A stretch of DNA of 64,000 bases from Bacteroidota bacterium (GCA_017303905.1 JAFLBH010000001.1:1774154-1838153), one strand, 5' to 3'. Counted from the stretch's first letter, positions 48,357 through 57,703 are shown. Made by a program: numbers and translations. The notes: generated by a model from the letters alone, not told the origin.

Positions 48357-48407
48357 CTCTAAATGTCTGAATGTTTGTCAAACCGAATGTCGTCCCGCTA
48401 TTGGTAG

Positions 48408-48582
48408 TAACGGTTTGCAGATTTACCCAGTGCGGCTTTCGGAGCATCCACTGTCTATACCCACAAATGGTTATATCGAAGATAACTGTTTTTTGCGCCG
48501 CCGCCAAAAATGTCCCGAAGGGGCCGACTGTCCGGCGCGCGGCGCGCTACCTCGTCCGCCGCATTGGGTAAATGTGCTGTTA
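48408..48582 (-). repeat. attC-like site 12 (family D)
   Basis: 175 bp. Promoter boxes TATCTTCG 48477-48484 and TTTG 48505-48508, 20 nt apart, but facing the 3' end of the plus-strand gene to its left. Confidence 0.62.
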
Positions 48583-48648
48583 GCACTTGTTGCCGCCACA
48601 CAGGTACGTTGCGATTAAGTGTCCGCCAACCAAGGGCTTTGTTTTTTA

Positions 48649-48942
48649 TTAAGGCTTATCGTTTGCAAACCCATAGATAAGTATGAACCCAAAAATATAA
48701 CCGATTATCAAAATAGTCAAGGCGACACGATTTATCAACAGTAAGGTACTGTCAGATAGTTTTGTCTTTGTAAATGTTAATATGCCAACTATTAATGACA
48801 AGTTCATAGCAACACAAATTGTCCGCAAGAGAATAGCAAGAAGGAGCGGTTCAATTGTAACAGAAAAAAAGAAGAAAGAAAAATATGGTGATAGAACGGA
48901 AAGTAATATTACAATTGTTCCAATTATTTTTATTCGGGTCAT
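48649..48942 (-). CDS. small three-helix membrane protein
   Basis: 97 residues from the ATG at 48942 (MTRIKIIG); the longer frame to 49077 includes site sequence. Three hydrophobic helices. Not recognised. Confidence 0.5.
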   Translation of the reverse strand: MTRIKIIGTIVILLSVLSPYFSFFFFSVTIEPLLLAILLRTICVAMNLSLIVGILTFTKTKLSDSTLLLINRVALTILIIGYIFGFILIYGFANDKP

Positions 48943-49034
48943 AAAATAAGTTTTTGTCCTGTGTTGGTTATAAAGGGTATTCGTCCAACGAAATGTCTTT
49001 TGTCTGCCGAAAGTCTGTCCGCGGCAATTAGTGC

Positions 49035-49211
49035 TAACGTTTTGCAGATTTGCCTTGTGCGGATTTCGAAGCCTCACCTGTCTGCACCTACAAAAGTTAA
49101 TTTAAAGATACTCAACAAAATTAGCGGCAGCAAAAAAACTTTCGCGTCAGCGACCATAATTTAGCTCGCTGCGATGACCTGCTGTCCCCGCATAAGGCAA
49201 ATGTGCTGTTA
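49035..49211 (-). repeat. attC-like site 13 (family D)
   Basis: 177 bp. TATCTTTA 49103-49110 and TTTG 49131-49134, 20 nt apart, facing the three-helix protein gene. Confidence 0.62.
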
Positions 49212-49236
49212 GTGGTTGTAAGCGCCACACAGTATA

Positions 49237-49629
49237 TTAAGAACCGCCGTAAACAACTTCATATTGTTCTTGTGTCAGTTTAATTTTACCATCATAATCT
49301 TTTATGTGGATTTCGAGGGCTAATTCCTTAACTCTATCGTCATTATTTTTCTTGAAATATTTTAAAAGTAAAACTAAAGCGTCGGCGTTATTCTCTTCGA
49401 TTTCAAATAGGTCGTCAAATAATTTTTCGATTGAAGGCATGTCAAGATGATATTTTTCTTCGGAGAAGTTTATTATTTCTTTTAGGATAAACACCTTGTC
49501 TGAATATATGTCAGCGTTTGAAAAAGCAATTGTATAATTTATATACGCCTCAAGTAGCTCGTCTTTTTTAACGCACATTCTTGCTGTCTCAAGGGAAACT
49601 TTTGCGAGATTTCTATCAAAATTCTCCAT
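49237..49629 (-). CDS. hypothetical helical protein
   Basis: 130 residues, mostly alpha-helical, with Leu/Lys-rich helix pairs like TPR or HEAT units. Not recognised. It shares a body with the following gene, whose stop is 14 nt upstream of its start. Confidence 0.5.
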   Translation of the reverse strand: MENFDRNLAKVSLETARMCVKKDELLEAYINYTIAFSNADIYSDKVFILKEIINFSEEKYHLDMPSIEKLFDDLFEIEENNADALVLLLKYFKKNNDDRVKELALEIHIKDYDGKIKLTQEQYEVVYGGS

Positions 49630-49642
49630 GGTAATTAATATC

Positions 49643-49981
49643 TTATTTATTTGTTAAAGCGCGTTTTTGTTTCCAGATAACTTTATAGAAGTAAAACGGT
49701 GAAATAAGTCCAGGAAGAAAGAGTAGTCCAAGCCCGCCTTTATAGTATTTGTCAAACTTGTAATAGTAATAAATGCAATAACCCCAAAGGATCATTGCGC
49801 CAAGTGAAAAGAAGGCACTAAGTCCGGCGAGAACTTTATATTGCGTCGTGGCAACAAATTCATGTGGAGAAAGTGTGCTCGAAAAAGCTGTCGGAACAAG
49901 AATAAACATATTTATATAAGCCAGAACATTTAAGTACAAGCAAATTTTTAGAAAAGTCAATGTCGTCTTTGGAGGTGTCAT
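49643..49981 (-). CDS. three-helix membrane protein
   Basis: 112 residues with hydrophobic segments at about 5-30, 48-75 and 82-100, and a short basic end. Same body as 49237-49629, so the two are probably co-transcribed. Not recognised. Confidence 0.5.
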   Translation of the reverse strand: MTPPKTTLTFLKICLYLNVLAYINMFILVPTAFSSTLSPHEFVATTQYKVLAGLSAFFSLGAMILWGYCIYYYYKFDKYYKGGLGLLFLPGLISPFYFYKVIWKQKRALTNK

Positions 49982-50014
49982 TTTTTATTTCGATGTCCTT
50001 GCGCTTATTACCAC

Positions 50015-50267
50015 TAACGGTTTCGGGGTTAGCGCCGTTTTTGCCTGCGCTTTCCAGAAATTCGTTGAATGAAGGTACTAAAAAATTTGTTTGTGTCGGC
50101 CCGTTATGAGGCTAGCGTTAAAAAGTCTGCTTGCAGGCCGCTTGTCCACCGCGATGCCAAACGGGGCGCAGGCAAAAATGGACGTCCAACGAGAACTTGA
50201 AAGAAAAGAACGGCTTTTTGTCAAGCGAAAGTCTGTCCACGAAGGAAAAGACGCTAACCCCTTGTTA
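50015..50267 (-). repeat. attC-like site 14 (family E, long variant)
   Basis: 253 bp, the longest site. Outer arms GGGGTTAGCG / CGCTAACCCC; an inner inverted repeat TTTTTGCCTGCGC / GCGCAGGCAAAAA. No TATCTTTA box. Confidence 0.58.
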
Positions 50268-50318
50268 GCAGTTGTAACGGCACACCCAGCTTACGTCTTG
50301 TTTGCGTGTCTGCATATT

Positions 50319-50972
50319 TTAAAACGCAACAGTCAAATGTAATTTAATTGACGGGCTCCAGTAAACTGTTGGGTCGCTATATTTTATTGAACTACCGTTT
50401 GGAACATGCGTCGATGTTTCTTTCTTGAGACCATTAAAATAGCTATAACCAATTTCTGGAGAAACATAAACGCTTTTATAGATTTTTATTTTTGAACCAA
50501 GACCAATATTAAGCAATAGTCCCGTTGTCATTGATGTCAATGCGTTGTTTGCGCCGCCGAAACCGCCGTAATAATGCCCTGTTGAAAAAACATTTCTATA
50601 TGAAGCGTCAACGAAAGGGTATAGGAGCGTCTTATTTTTAAAAATCGAAAACTGTCCGCCAAGTCCAAGTCGGAAGTCTTTGTTAAACGCATCACCACCA
50701 CCGCCGTCTCGCGTCCCTGGAGGTGAAGAATAGGATTGATAATTCTCTGAATAACTAACTTGAGCGCGAATACCAATTCTCTTATGTGTGTACCGTAAGA
50801 AAAGTCCGTTTAAATATTCGACAGAAGGTTTGTCACGATAATAGAAATGTTGGTCGTTAAATGAATTAACGGTCACCAAAGTCGAGCCAAGCTCAAACTT
50901 GTCGGATGCGTCTTGTCCGTAAGTCATTTGGAAAAGAAGTCCGATGAGCAAAGTCAAAAAATGTTTTTTCAT
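50319..50972 (-). CDS. outer-membrane beta-barrel-like protein
   Basis: 217 residues with a signal peptide (about 1-19) and alternating aromatic strands ending in a Phe (KLHLTVAF), like small OmpA/OprF-type barrels. Likely an eight-stranded outer-membrane protein. Not identified further. Confidence 0.6.
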   Translation of the reverse strand: MKKHFLTLLIGLLFQMTYGQDASDKFELGSTLVTVNSFNDQHFYYRDKPSVEYLNGLFLRYTHKRIGIRAQVSYSENYQSYSSPPGTRDGGGGDAFNKDFRLGLGGQFSIFKNKTLLYPFVDASYRNVFSTGHYYGGFGGANNALTSMTTGLLLNIGLGSKIKIYKSVYVSPEIGYSYFNGLKKETSTHVPNGSSIKYSDPTVYWSPSIKLHLTVAF

Positions 50973-51013
50973 GTCGTTTCTTTTTTACTGTTAATGTCCG
51001 CCGTTATTACTGC

Positions 51014-51195
51014 TAACGGTTTCGGGGCTGGCGCAGTGCGGTTTGAAAAATCACCTGTCTGCACCCTAAAACCTTTATATAAAGATACAAATGTTTTTCT
51101 TTTTGCTTTAAACAAATTAAGATCCGCCGTCGGCGGACAAAAGCAAAGCAAAAAAACTACCGCGTCCGCTCGCATTGCGCCATTGACCCGTGTTA
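51014..51195 (-). repeat. attC-like site 15 (family E)
   Basis: 182 bp. Contains the palindrome TCCGCCGTCGGCGGA (51123-51137). TATCTTTA at 51080-51087. Flanks CTGCTAAC and GTTAGCAC. Confidence 0.6.
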
Positions 51196-51250
51196 GCACT
51201 TCGTAGCGGACACACAGGTTCACCCCAGCTACGTGTCCGCAGATAAAACT

Positions 51251-51499
51251 TTATTTAAGAACGCACTTTGTCTCGTTACCATAAGTGTCCGGTGGTTCAG
51301 AAAGACTTTCACATGAAGATTTTGCCCGGGCTTTTCTTCCTTTAAAATAAATGATTGTAGTGGTAGGTCCGTCACCGGGATTATAAGTCGGTCGGGTTGC
51401 CACGCACTCACAAGTATGTTTTTTGCAAGAATAAATTGTCAAAGCGAATAAAATTAGAATTGTCGCAGTTACAATGTTATTATTTGTTTTTGTTTTCAT
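51251..51499 (-). CDS. small Cys-rich lipoprotein
   Basis: 82 residues with lipobox LTIYSCKKHTCEC; Cys at C-E-C, C-E-S and a final CVLK. It shares the pattern C-K/E-K-x-x-x-C-x-C ... C ... C-x-L with the lipoproteins at 51851, 52368 and 57704. Function unknown. Confidence 0.62.
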   Translation of the reverse strand: MKTKTNNNIVTATILILFALTIYSCKKHTCECVATRPTYNPGDGPTTTIIYFKGRKARAKSSCESLSEPPDTYGNETKCVLK

Positions 51500-51577
51500 G
51501 TCTGTAATTTAAAGAAACCAAAATGTTCTTGTCTACCGATTAATTGTCTACGGAGAATTTGTCCCCGCTATGAGTGC

Positions 51578-51801
51578 TAACGTTCCGCGTGCAGCCGACG
51601 TTAATGATTGCGGCTACCGAAACGTTCACTTAAAGATACAAATAAAAATTTTACCTCCGTCCCAATATTTTTGCTAGGCGCCGGCAATAAATTTGTCAGC
51701 CCGAAGCCGCGCGCCGACTGCCGCAAACATTAATGTGTCCGTGCGTGAGAGTAGGGAAGGCTTGTGCGTCGCTGTCCGCAGATGACGGCTGCACGCTGTT
51801 A
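51578..51801 (-). repeat. attC-like site 16 (family A)
   Basis: 224 bp. Left hairpin of the first duplicated-cassette copy. TATCTTTA at 51631-51638. Confidence 0.65.
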
Positions 51802-51850
51802 CTGGTTGTTGCCGCCACACAGGTGCGAGCAGATTGCGTGTCTGCACAAA

Positions 51851-52051
51851 TTATTTTAAATAGCAACTTGTCTCAGAAAACGGTTCACTTGTTTCGTTAA
51901 GTTTGTCACAATCTTTTTTTGCTTGCTGTTTCGTTGTCTTGACAGTCCATTGTTCGTTTGTGCCGCCAGGATTTTGGCAAACACAAGTATAATTTTTCTC
52001 GCAAGCCGTCAAAAGAGAGATTGTCAAAGTTGTTATTAAAAGATTTTTCAT
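51851..52051 (-). CDS. small Cys-rich lipoprotein, copy 1 of a duplicated cassette
   Basis: 66 residues with lipobox LLTACEKN; the mature part has KNYTCVCQNPGG and a C-terminal CYLK. Its body (51798-52117) is the same as 57651-57970 apart from two silent changes. Same family as 51251 and 52368. Confidence 0.75.
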   Translation of the reverse strand: MKNLLITTLTISLLTACEKNYTCVCQNPGGTNEQWTVKTTKQQAKKDCDKLNETSEPFSETSCYLK

Positions 52052-52113
52052 GTGATTGTGTTTTTGTCAACTGTAAAATTGTCTACGGAGAATTGTCCCG
52101 CGGCAATTACCAG

Positions 52114-52292
52114 TAACGGTTTGCGAATTTGCGCAGGCGGGCTTTTGAAAATTCATGTGTCTGCCCGAACAAATGTTTATTTAAAGATAAATGTTTTTTA
52201 GCAAAGTAAAACTAAAAAAGTTGTGGCGTCAGCCACGCAAAAAATTTACTTTGCGATGACCTCGTCCGCCCGCTTGCGCGAATTTGCTGTTA
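52114..52292 (-). repeat. attC-like site 17 (family D variant)
   Basis: 179 bp, arms GAATTTGCGC / GCGCGAATTT. TATCTTTA at 52182-52189. Right flank GTTAGCGG. Confidence 0.6.
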
Positions 52293-52367
52293 GCGGTTCG
52301 GTTTGCGTACACAGTTTACGTCTTGCTTGCGTGTCCGCCGATAATAAATCTGGTAGTATGTCTTTTG

Positions 52368-52571
52368 TCAATGTAAGGTGCATTTCATGTCCGGATGTTG
52401 TGTCTGAGAATTTTTTTCGATGTCTGCGCACTTATTTTTCGAATTCTTCTTTGTGTCGTTAATTGTCGCCGAGGTTTCGAGTGTCGGTGTTGAACAAAGA
52501 CAGTCATAATTTTTTTTGCACGATGTCAGCGCAAGAAATGTCAGCAAGGTCAAAGCGTTAAAATTTTTCAT
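52368..52571 (-). CDS. small Cys-rich lipoprotein
   Basis: 67 residues, lipobox TFLALTSCKK, then KKNYDCLCSTP, a central C and CTLH at the end. Third member of the local family. Function unknown. Confidence 0.62.
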   Translation of the reverse strand: MKNFNALTLLTFLALTSCKKNYDCLCSTPTLETSATINDTKKNSKNKCADIEKNSQTQHPDMKCTLH

Positions 52572-52629
52572 GTCTGTCGTTGTCTAAAAGTTTTTTGTCT
52601 ACCGAGAGGTCTGTCCGCAAACTGACCGC

Positions 52630-52854
52630 TAACGTTCCGCGTGCAGCCGACGTTAATGATTGCGGCTACCGAAACGTTCACTTAAAGATACAAATAAAAA
52701 TTTTACCTCCGTCCCAACATTAGTTGCTAGGCGCCGGCAATAAATTTGTCAGCCCGAAGCCGCGCGCTGACTGCCGCAAACATTAATGTGTCCGTGCGTG
52801 AGAGTAGGGAAGGCTTGTGCGTCGCTGTCCGCAGGTGACGGCTGCACGTTGTTA
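52630..52854 (-). repeat. attC-like site 18 (family A)
   Basis: 225 bp, nearly identical to sites 3, 8, 16 and 20 but with GTTGTTA at the right end in place of GCTGTTA. TATCTTTA at 52683-52690. Confidence 0.65.
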
Positions 52855-52889
52855 GTACCGAGTAGGGGCGCACAAAGATAAAACACAGC

Positions 52890-53309
52890 TTACGCGTCTA
52901 GAGATTTTACTTTTTGTCTGAAACGGTAAAACTGATAAAGTAAGATTAAACAAAACGTTAAAGTTGAAAGTCCGATGTCAAGAAAGTCTGAAACGCCGTC
53001 GTCATTGTCTTTTTTTACTACGAAAAGAATTAGCACTGAAAAAAGTATTAAAAAAGGTAAACCAATAAAGGATAATAAGCTTGTCCCGAAATTTTGTCTG
53101 ACGGTATTTTTAGAATTGAAGAGCGCAGTTAAGGATAAAAGAAAGCTTAACAAACATATTCCAATGTTTATAAACCAAAGTATATAGAAACTTTGACTTG
53201 CGTCAAGACACCCAATACTTCCCTTATATTTTGTCCAAATGAAGACTGATGAAGTTGTCAAAGATACAATGAAAGTGAAAATTAATTGTCTGATAATGTT
53301 TTTTGTCAT
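52890..53309 (-). CDS. four-helix membrane protein
   Basis: 139 residues from the ATG at 53309 (a Met two codons upstream is also possible). Four hydrophobic helices. Not recognised. Confidence 0.5.
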   Translation of the reverse strand: MTKNIIRQLIFTFIVSLTTSSVFIWTKYKGSIGCLDASQSFYILWFINIGICLLSFLLSLTALFNSKNTVRQNFGTSLLSFIGLPFLILFSVLILFVVKKDNDDGVSDFLDIGLSTLTFCLILLYQFYRFRQKVKSLDA

Positions 53310-53351
53310 GAGCATTTGTCTAAAGTGCGGAATGTCCGACCCTATTGGTAC

Positions 53352-53527
53352 TAACGTTTGGCGGCTACTGGCCGTTGGGCTTTCGAAGCATCAACTGTCT
53401 ATAACCTCAAATGTTTATTTAAAGATACTTAGGTTTTTAGTGAGCCGCAAATAAATTTCACGAAGTGACCTTATTGTCTGCGCGCGAACGATGACCGATT
53501 CCGCCCAATGGCCAGTAGGTGCTGTTA
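53352..53527 (-). repeat. attC-like site 19 (family B)
   Basis: 176 bp. Promoter TATCTTTA 53420-53427 and TTTG 53448-53451, 20 nt apart. Flanks GTACTAAC and GTTATGCA. Confidence 0.65.
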
Positions 53528-53582
53528 TGCAGTCGTGCGCCCTTTCCATTGTCGTCAGAGGTGTCAGTATAGTTATAGTGCC

Positions 53583-54389
53583 TTAAAGGTCACTGATTTT
53601 TACCCAATACTTTTTTAGGAAACTTTTTACTGAATTGTCGTCTACGAAAGTAGCGGCCTCTTCTTTAAAGACTTCTTCAAAGTATTTTTTAGTCCAGAGG
53701 TACTTATGGTAATGTTCGTGTTTTCCGTAAAGTCTATTGTTTAGGTCATTGCATAACTTGTCCATCACTGTTGTGCCGGAATTTTCTTGATCATTCATTG
53801 AACGCCGAATAAGTTTGTTGGCGTAACATACAAAAATTGCATCGTCGTCAGTTAATCGCGGAATGTTATTTGCATAATTGTGTACGAGTTTAAGTGAGTT
53901 TTTGTCAGCGATGTTTCCATTAAAATGATTATTGAATTGAGGAAGAGTCATGTTTAACTCCCGAAGTATTATAGGGTCAATTATTACTCTTGGAAATATT
54001 GCCTGGCCTTCAAGTTTGAAAGCACGAATAAATCCTGGACCAACAATAATCCTTTTTTGTTCATCATAAAATACGCTACCAAAAGCCAGCCCTCCGCGCA
54101 TCCATATGTCTTTTTGCGCAAGGGAAGATTGTAGTGTTTGAATTGCTCTTAAAAGTGTTTTTAAGCCATCTTCCGAACCGGGTGTCATAAGGATTACCGA
54201 ATCGCTGATTGATAGCATTTTCAATTCCGCCTTTGATTTGTCTGCTTCGAGCACTCTAAATATTTCTTCAAGAGAGTCAAAATAGCTCTCAAGTTTATTT
54301 GTGTCTGCAGGATTGCCGACCAGTTCAGTAAATCCTAAAACGTCAATAAACGCGATATACTTTTTATCATAATTTATATGCATGTCCAA
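53583..54389 (-). CDS. class III nucleotide-cyclase-like protein
   Basis: 268 residues. IAFIDVLGF and SISDSVILMTP carry the two metal Asp of the cyclase domain, and RGGLAFGSVFYDE matches the R-x-G-x-x-x-G-x-V segment. It is a distant paralogue of 44086-44832. No effector domain or neighbour was found in the body. Confidence 0.68.
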   Translation of the reverse strand: MDMHINYDKKYIAFIDVLGFTELVGNPADTNKLESYFDSLEEIFRVLEADKSKAELKMLSISDSVILMTPGSEDGLKTLLRAIQTLQSSLAQKDIWMRGGLAFGSVFYDEQKRIIVGPGFIRAFKLEGQAIFPRVIIDPIILRELNMTLPQFNNHFNGNIADKNSLKLVHNYANNIPRLTDDDAIFVCYANKLIRRSMNDQENSGTTVMDKLCNDLNNRLYGKHEHYHKYLWTKKYFEEVFKEEAATFVDDNSVKSFLKKYWVKISDL

Positions 54390-54457
54390 ATTCTACTATT
54401 TGTAATGAGTCCGAGCGCATGTCAACCGTTAGTTTGTCGTCCGGGGCGCATGCGGCA

Positions 54458-54682
54458 TAACGTTCCGCGTGCAGCCGACGTTAATGATTGCGGCTACCGA
54501 AACGTTTACTTAAAGATACAAATAAAAATTTTACCTCCGTCCCAATATTAGATGCTAGGCGCCGGCAATAAATTTGTCAGCCCGAAGCCGCGCGCCGACT
54601 GCCGCAAACATTAATGTGTCCGTGCGTGAGAGTAGGGAAGGCTTGTGCGTCGCTGTCCGCAGGTGACGGCTGCACGCTGTTA
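54458..54682 (-). repeat. attC-like site 20 (family A)
   Basis: 225 bp. TATCTTTA at 54511-54518. Flanks CGGCATAAC and GTTAGTACC. Confidence 0.65.
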
Positions 54683-54706
54683 GTACCTGTGGGGGCGCAC
54701 TCAGTT

Positions 54707-55312
54707 TTATTCACCTTTGTTTTGCGTTTTTAATTTCTTCTTTTTATATCTTTCCATTTTACGTAAATTTCTACTAGTCTTATCCATGTGGAATCCGGTT
54801 ATCCAGCAATTCCAGCACCATATTTTCGGACGTAAATAATGATTCAGTGCAGTAGATTTGTCTTTTGGAGAACGAGTTTTAGAAATGTCAAACACACTAT
54901 TTAAAGTCAATAAGTATTTAATTTTTGTACTGTCGGAAGTCATTGTGATTATCTGTCTGGAAACTTTTTGTGCGCCATCCATAGATTGAATCTCAATTTT
55001 TCCATTCTTTATATATTTTCTCAAATCCGCTTTTAGTATTGAAATACGTTTATTTGTTAGCTCTTCTTTCTCTAGAGTGTCGCGCCAAATTACAAGGCCA
55101 TTAATGTTGTCCTTGAAATGATTTGCGATGAATTTAAAACAGGAGTCCGTCGAATAAGGCATTGGTGCATAGTCAGTCGACTTGTGTTTAAAATGAATAC
55201 TTGGAAAAGTCATTTTAAGTTCGCTTTTAATAAGTCTGTCGATTTCCGCGTCCTGTCCGTGAAGTCTTGTCGAGAGGAAAAGTATTATTGTCAATTTTTT
55301 GAATGTCTGCAT
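54707..55312 (-). CDS. exported hypothetical protein
   Basis: 201 residues with a hydrophobic N-terminus and a Lys-rich end (RYKKKKLKTQ). A CWNCW motif near 167-171 is unusual. Not recognised. Confidence 0.5.
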   Translation of the reverse strand: MQTFKKLTIILFLSTRLHGQDAEIDRLIKSELKMTFPSIHFKHKSTDYAPMPYSTDSCFKFIANHFKDNINGLVIWRDTLEKEELTNKRISILKADLRKYIKNGKIEIQSMDGAQKVSRQIITMTSDSTKIKYLLTLNSVFDISKTRSPKDKSTALNHYLRPKIWCWNCWITGFHMDKTSRNLRKMERYKKKKLKTQNKGE

Positions 55313-55366
55313 ACTTTTTTGTCCGACGAATTTTATTTATGAGGATTTGTCCGCCCCCATTGGTAC

Positions 55367-55541
55367 TAACGTTTTGCGGATTTACCCAGTGCGGCTTTCG
55401 GAGCTTCCTGTGTCTATACCCACAAATGGTTATATCGAAGATAACTGTTTTTTGCGCCGCCGCCAAAAATGTCCCGAAGGGGCCGCTTGTCAGGCGCGCG
55501 GCGCGCTACCTCGTCCGCCGCATTGGGTAAATGTGCTGTTA
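55367..55541 (-). repeat. attC-like site 21 (family D)
   Basis: 175 bp. TATCTTCG 55436-55443 and TTTG 55464-55467, 20 nt apart. Flanks GTACTAAC and GTTATGCG. Confidence 0.62.
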
Positions 55542-55560
55542 TGCGGTCGTGCGTTTCAGT

Positions 55561-56262
55561 TTAGGTCCAACGAATTCCTCTTTTTTTTAGCTCGTTGGTT
55601 ACAGCGTCCAATGTCTGTTGTACAAAGTCTACTGCCCAATTGTGGCTTTCTTGAATGTAGTCCATGTCGTTTATGTACACGAAGCCAGTTTCTGTCAGGT
55701 AAAAAGCCTTTTTGTTTGTTATAACTGTTTTATATATTGGCTGATCTTTTACGTCTTTTGTGTAGTCAACAACAATGTTTGAGCCATTGTGTACAATCAT
55801 GTTTCTTACGTCTTGATTTACTTTGAAACGGCTCCATTCCTTACCTGAGTTTATTGTAATATTTAATTTTTCTTGCAGATAGTTTTTAGCCTTATCAATT
55901 CCACGGTCTTTATTGTATTCAATGAATTTGTCGCCAATATAAATTGCACCGAGTCTACAAGATTCAATTAAGCCCCATTCGAGGAAGGAATTTGTTTTGA
56001 TGAAAAGTGCGTTATAAATGAACTGTTTTGAATTGACGTCTGACCATTTAACTAAGTCATTAAGTAAGTCATTCATGTCGCTGTCCGTAACGTCTATTGA
56101 AGCAATAACTTCTCCTTCGTTTGAGGCTTTATTTACACGCTCAGCTTTTTCTTCAAGAAATGTCTTAAGCTGTTTTATGTAGTCGTTGATATTGCCGTAC
56201 TGAAGTCTGGCTAACTGCTGAAAGCGTCCGTAGTCCATTGTAAGGTCGTTGCCCAAATACAT
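55561..56262 (-). CDS. HEPN-like protein
   Basis: 233 residues, all-helical, with DVRNMIVHNG, an R-x4-H site of HEPN RNases. HEPN domains cut RNA in toxin and phage-defence systems. No antitoxin-like nucleotidyltransferase is next to it; the one in the array is at 47700. The function is inferred from the motif only. Confidence 0.62.
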   Translation of the reverse strand: MYLGNDLTMDYGRFQQLARLQYGNINDYIKQLKTFLEEKAERVNKASNEGEVIASIDVTDSDMNDLLNDLVKWSDVNSKQFIYNALFIKTNSFLEWGLIESCRLGAIYIGDKFIEYNKDRGIDKAKNYLQEKLNITINSGKEWSRFKVNQDVRNMIVHNGSNIVVDYTKDVKDQPIYKTVITNKKAFYLTETGFVYINDMDYIQESHNWAVDFVQQTLDAVTNELKKRGIRWT

Positions 56263-56306
56263 ATTGTCTTTTTTAAGTGTTTAATCGTCTGCAGTCGCAT
56301 GCCGCA

Positions 56307-56480
56307 TAACGTTTGGCGGCTACTGGCCGTTGGGCTTTCGAAGCATCAACTGTCTATAACCACAAATGTTTATATGAAGATACAAATGTTTTTGCAGCGC
56401 CGCAATAAAATTCGCGAAGCGACCGATTGTCAGCGCGCGCTGCACTTATACTTCCGCCCAATGGCCAGTAGGTGCTGTTA
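56307..56480 (-). repeat. attC-like site 22 (family B)
   Basis: 174 bp. -7 box TATCTTCA at 56375-56382; the -33 position reads ATTG. Flanks CCGCATAAC and GTTAGCAG. Confidence 0.62.
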
Positions 56481-56503
56481 GCAGCTGCAAAGGCGCACCC
56501 AGC

Positions 56504-57433
56504 TTACTTATAGTCGCTCAGTTCTAATATTTGTTTGTCGTCTGAAATTGTCAACTTTGTTTTGAAGAAGTCGGGACGATTTTTAGACACCGTTTGTATT
56601 ATGTCGTAGCCTAAAGTATAACCGCCCCAAATAGGATAGTCTTTAGAACCAAACATTACTGAATTAAGTAAAGTTGGATCGTCGCTTTGTAGGTCGGGTT
56701 TTATTTTACTCCAAAGCTCTGCTTTTTCTTTGTTGCTTAATGCTGAAGTCCACGGCACGCTTACTTTAGGATATAATAAATGAGCAAATGAGTCAGCCAT
56801 GCCTTCGGAAATTAAGTTTCTGAGCAAAGTAAACTCAAGTAAAGCGTTACTACTAATGCTAAAATGATAACTATGGTTAAATTCGTGAGCAACGGCATAT
56901 TCAAGAACTTCCTGCCAAGAATTTATTGTAAAGTCAATTGTAAGGAATATTTGCTTGCTACCAATAGTGAGGCCAGTAACGCCTCCCATTTTGTTTATTA
57001 TTTCTTTATCGTCGGAAGACAAAGGGATAATGTAAAATGTTACGTTATTATTTTTAAGGTGCTTGTTACAAAGGTTAAACGCCGATGAAATGATTTTTTC
57101 AATTTCATTTTTGTGCGCTTTCAAGTCTGCGATAAATATTGTCAGTCCTGAAGTGTCGGCAATGGGATGTGAAAAATTTTCGCTTACAAAGTCTGGATAT
57201 TCTGCGTTTGAAAAATGGTCTTTAATTATCGCGTCTTTTATTTTTTCGGCGTAAATCTTGTCGCGATTTTGAAAGTCGGACTTTACTGTCGTGAGAAAGT
57301 CAGTGTAATATTTGTCGAGAAAGACGACCTTATGAAAAAGGGTGTCTTCTTTGTTTGAGTCTGTCGTCTGTGAAGTTTGTTGTCCGCAACCCGACAGAAA
57401 AACAAATATTATGAAAGTCAGTCCGTATTTCAT
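56504..57433 (-). CDS. DUF2268-like zinc metalloprotease lipoprotein
   Basis: 309 residues. Lipobox VFLSGCGQQ; catalytic VAHEFNHSYH (HExxH) and a downstream Glu in LISEGMADSFAHLL. The pattern fits the DUF2268 family of predicted Zn proteases. It should act at the cell surface or periplasm. Confidence 0.7.
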   Translation of the reverse strand: MKYGLTFIIFVFLSGCGQQTSQTTDSNKEDTLFHKVVFLDKYYTDFLTTVKSDFQNRDKIYAEKIKDAIIKDHFSNAEYPDFVSENFSHPIADTSGLTIFIADLKAHKNEIEKIISSAFNLCNKHLKNNNVTFYIIPLSSDDKEIINKMGGVTGLTIGSKQIFLTIDFTINSWQEVLEYAVAHEFNHSYHFSISSNALLEFTLLRNLISEGMADSFAHLLYPKVSVPWTSALSNKEKAELWSKIKPDLQSDDPTLLNSVMFGSKDYPIWGGYTLGYDIIQTVSKNRPDFFKTKLTISDDKQILELSDYK

Positions 57434-57475
57434 GAAGTTTTATCTAACGTAATGTCTGTCCGCCTTTGTTGCTGC

Positions 57476-57654
57476 TAACGTTCCCCAGATTTACGCTGTG
57501 CGGCTTTATTGCCCTCAACAGTCTATACCCGAAAAACTATATTTAAAGATAAATGCTTTTTAGCGAAAGCCGCAACAAATTTTCAGTCTGCGTAGCAGGC
57601 TTTGCGGCTGAAGCGATAACCCGCGTCCGCCCGCATAGCGTAAATGTGGTGTTA
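57476..57654 (-). repeat. attC-like site 23 (family D)
   Basis: 179 bp, close to site 11. TATCTTTA at 57544-57551. Left hairpin of the second duplicated-cassette copy. Confidence 0.62.
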
Positions 57655-57703
57655 CTGGTTGTTGCCGCCACACAGGTGCGAGCAGATTGCGTGTCTGCAC
57701 AAA

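Noticed and set aside
48331..48618. ORFs of 60-140 codons that overlap the sites (also near 45600, 55300, 56300)
   Set aside because: They are read through the hairpin repeats and give the same peptide at each copy of a family; they reflect repeat sequence, not genes.
50091..50342. Plus-strand ORF of 83 codons in site 14
   Set aside because: It lies across the hairpin and the body end and has no support from composition or motif.
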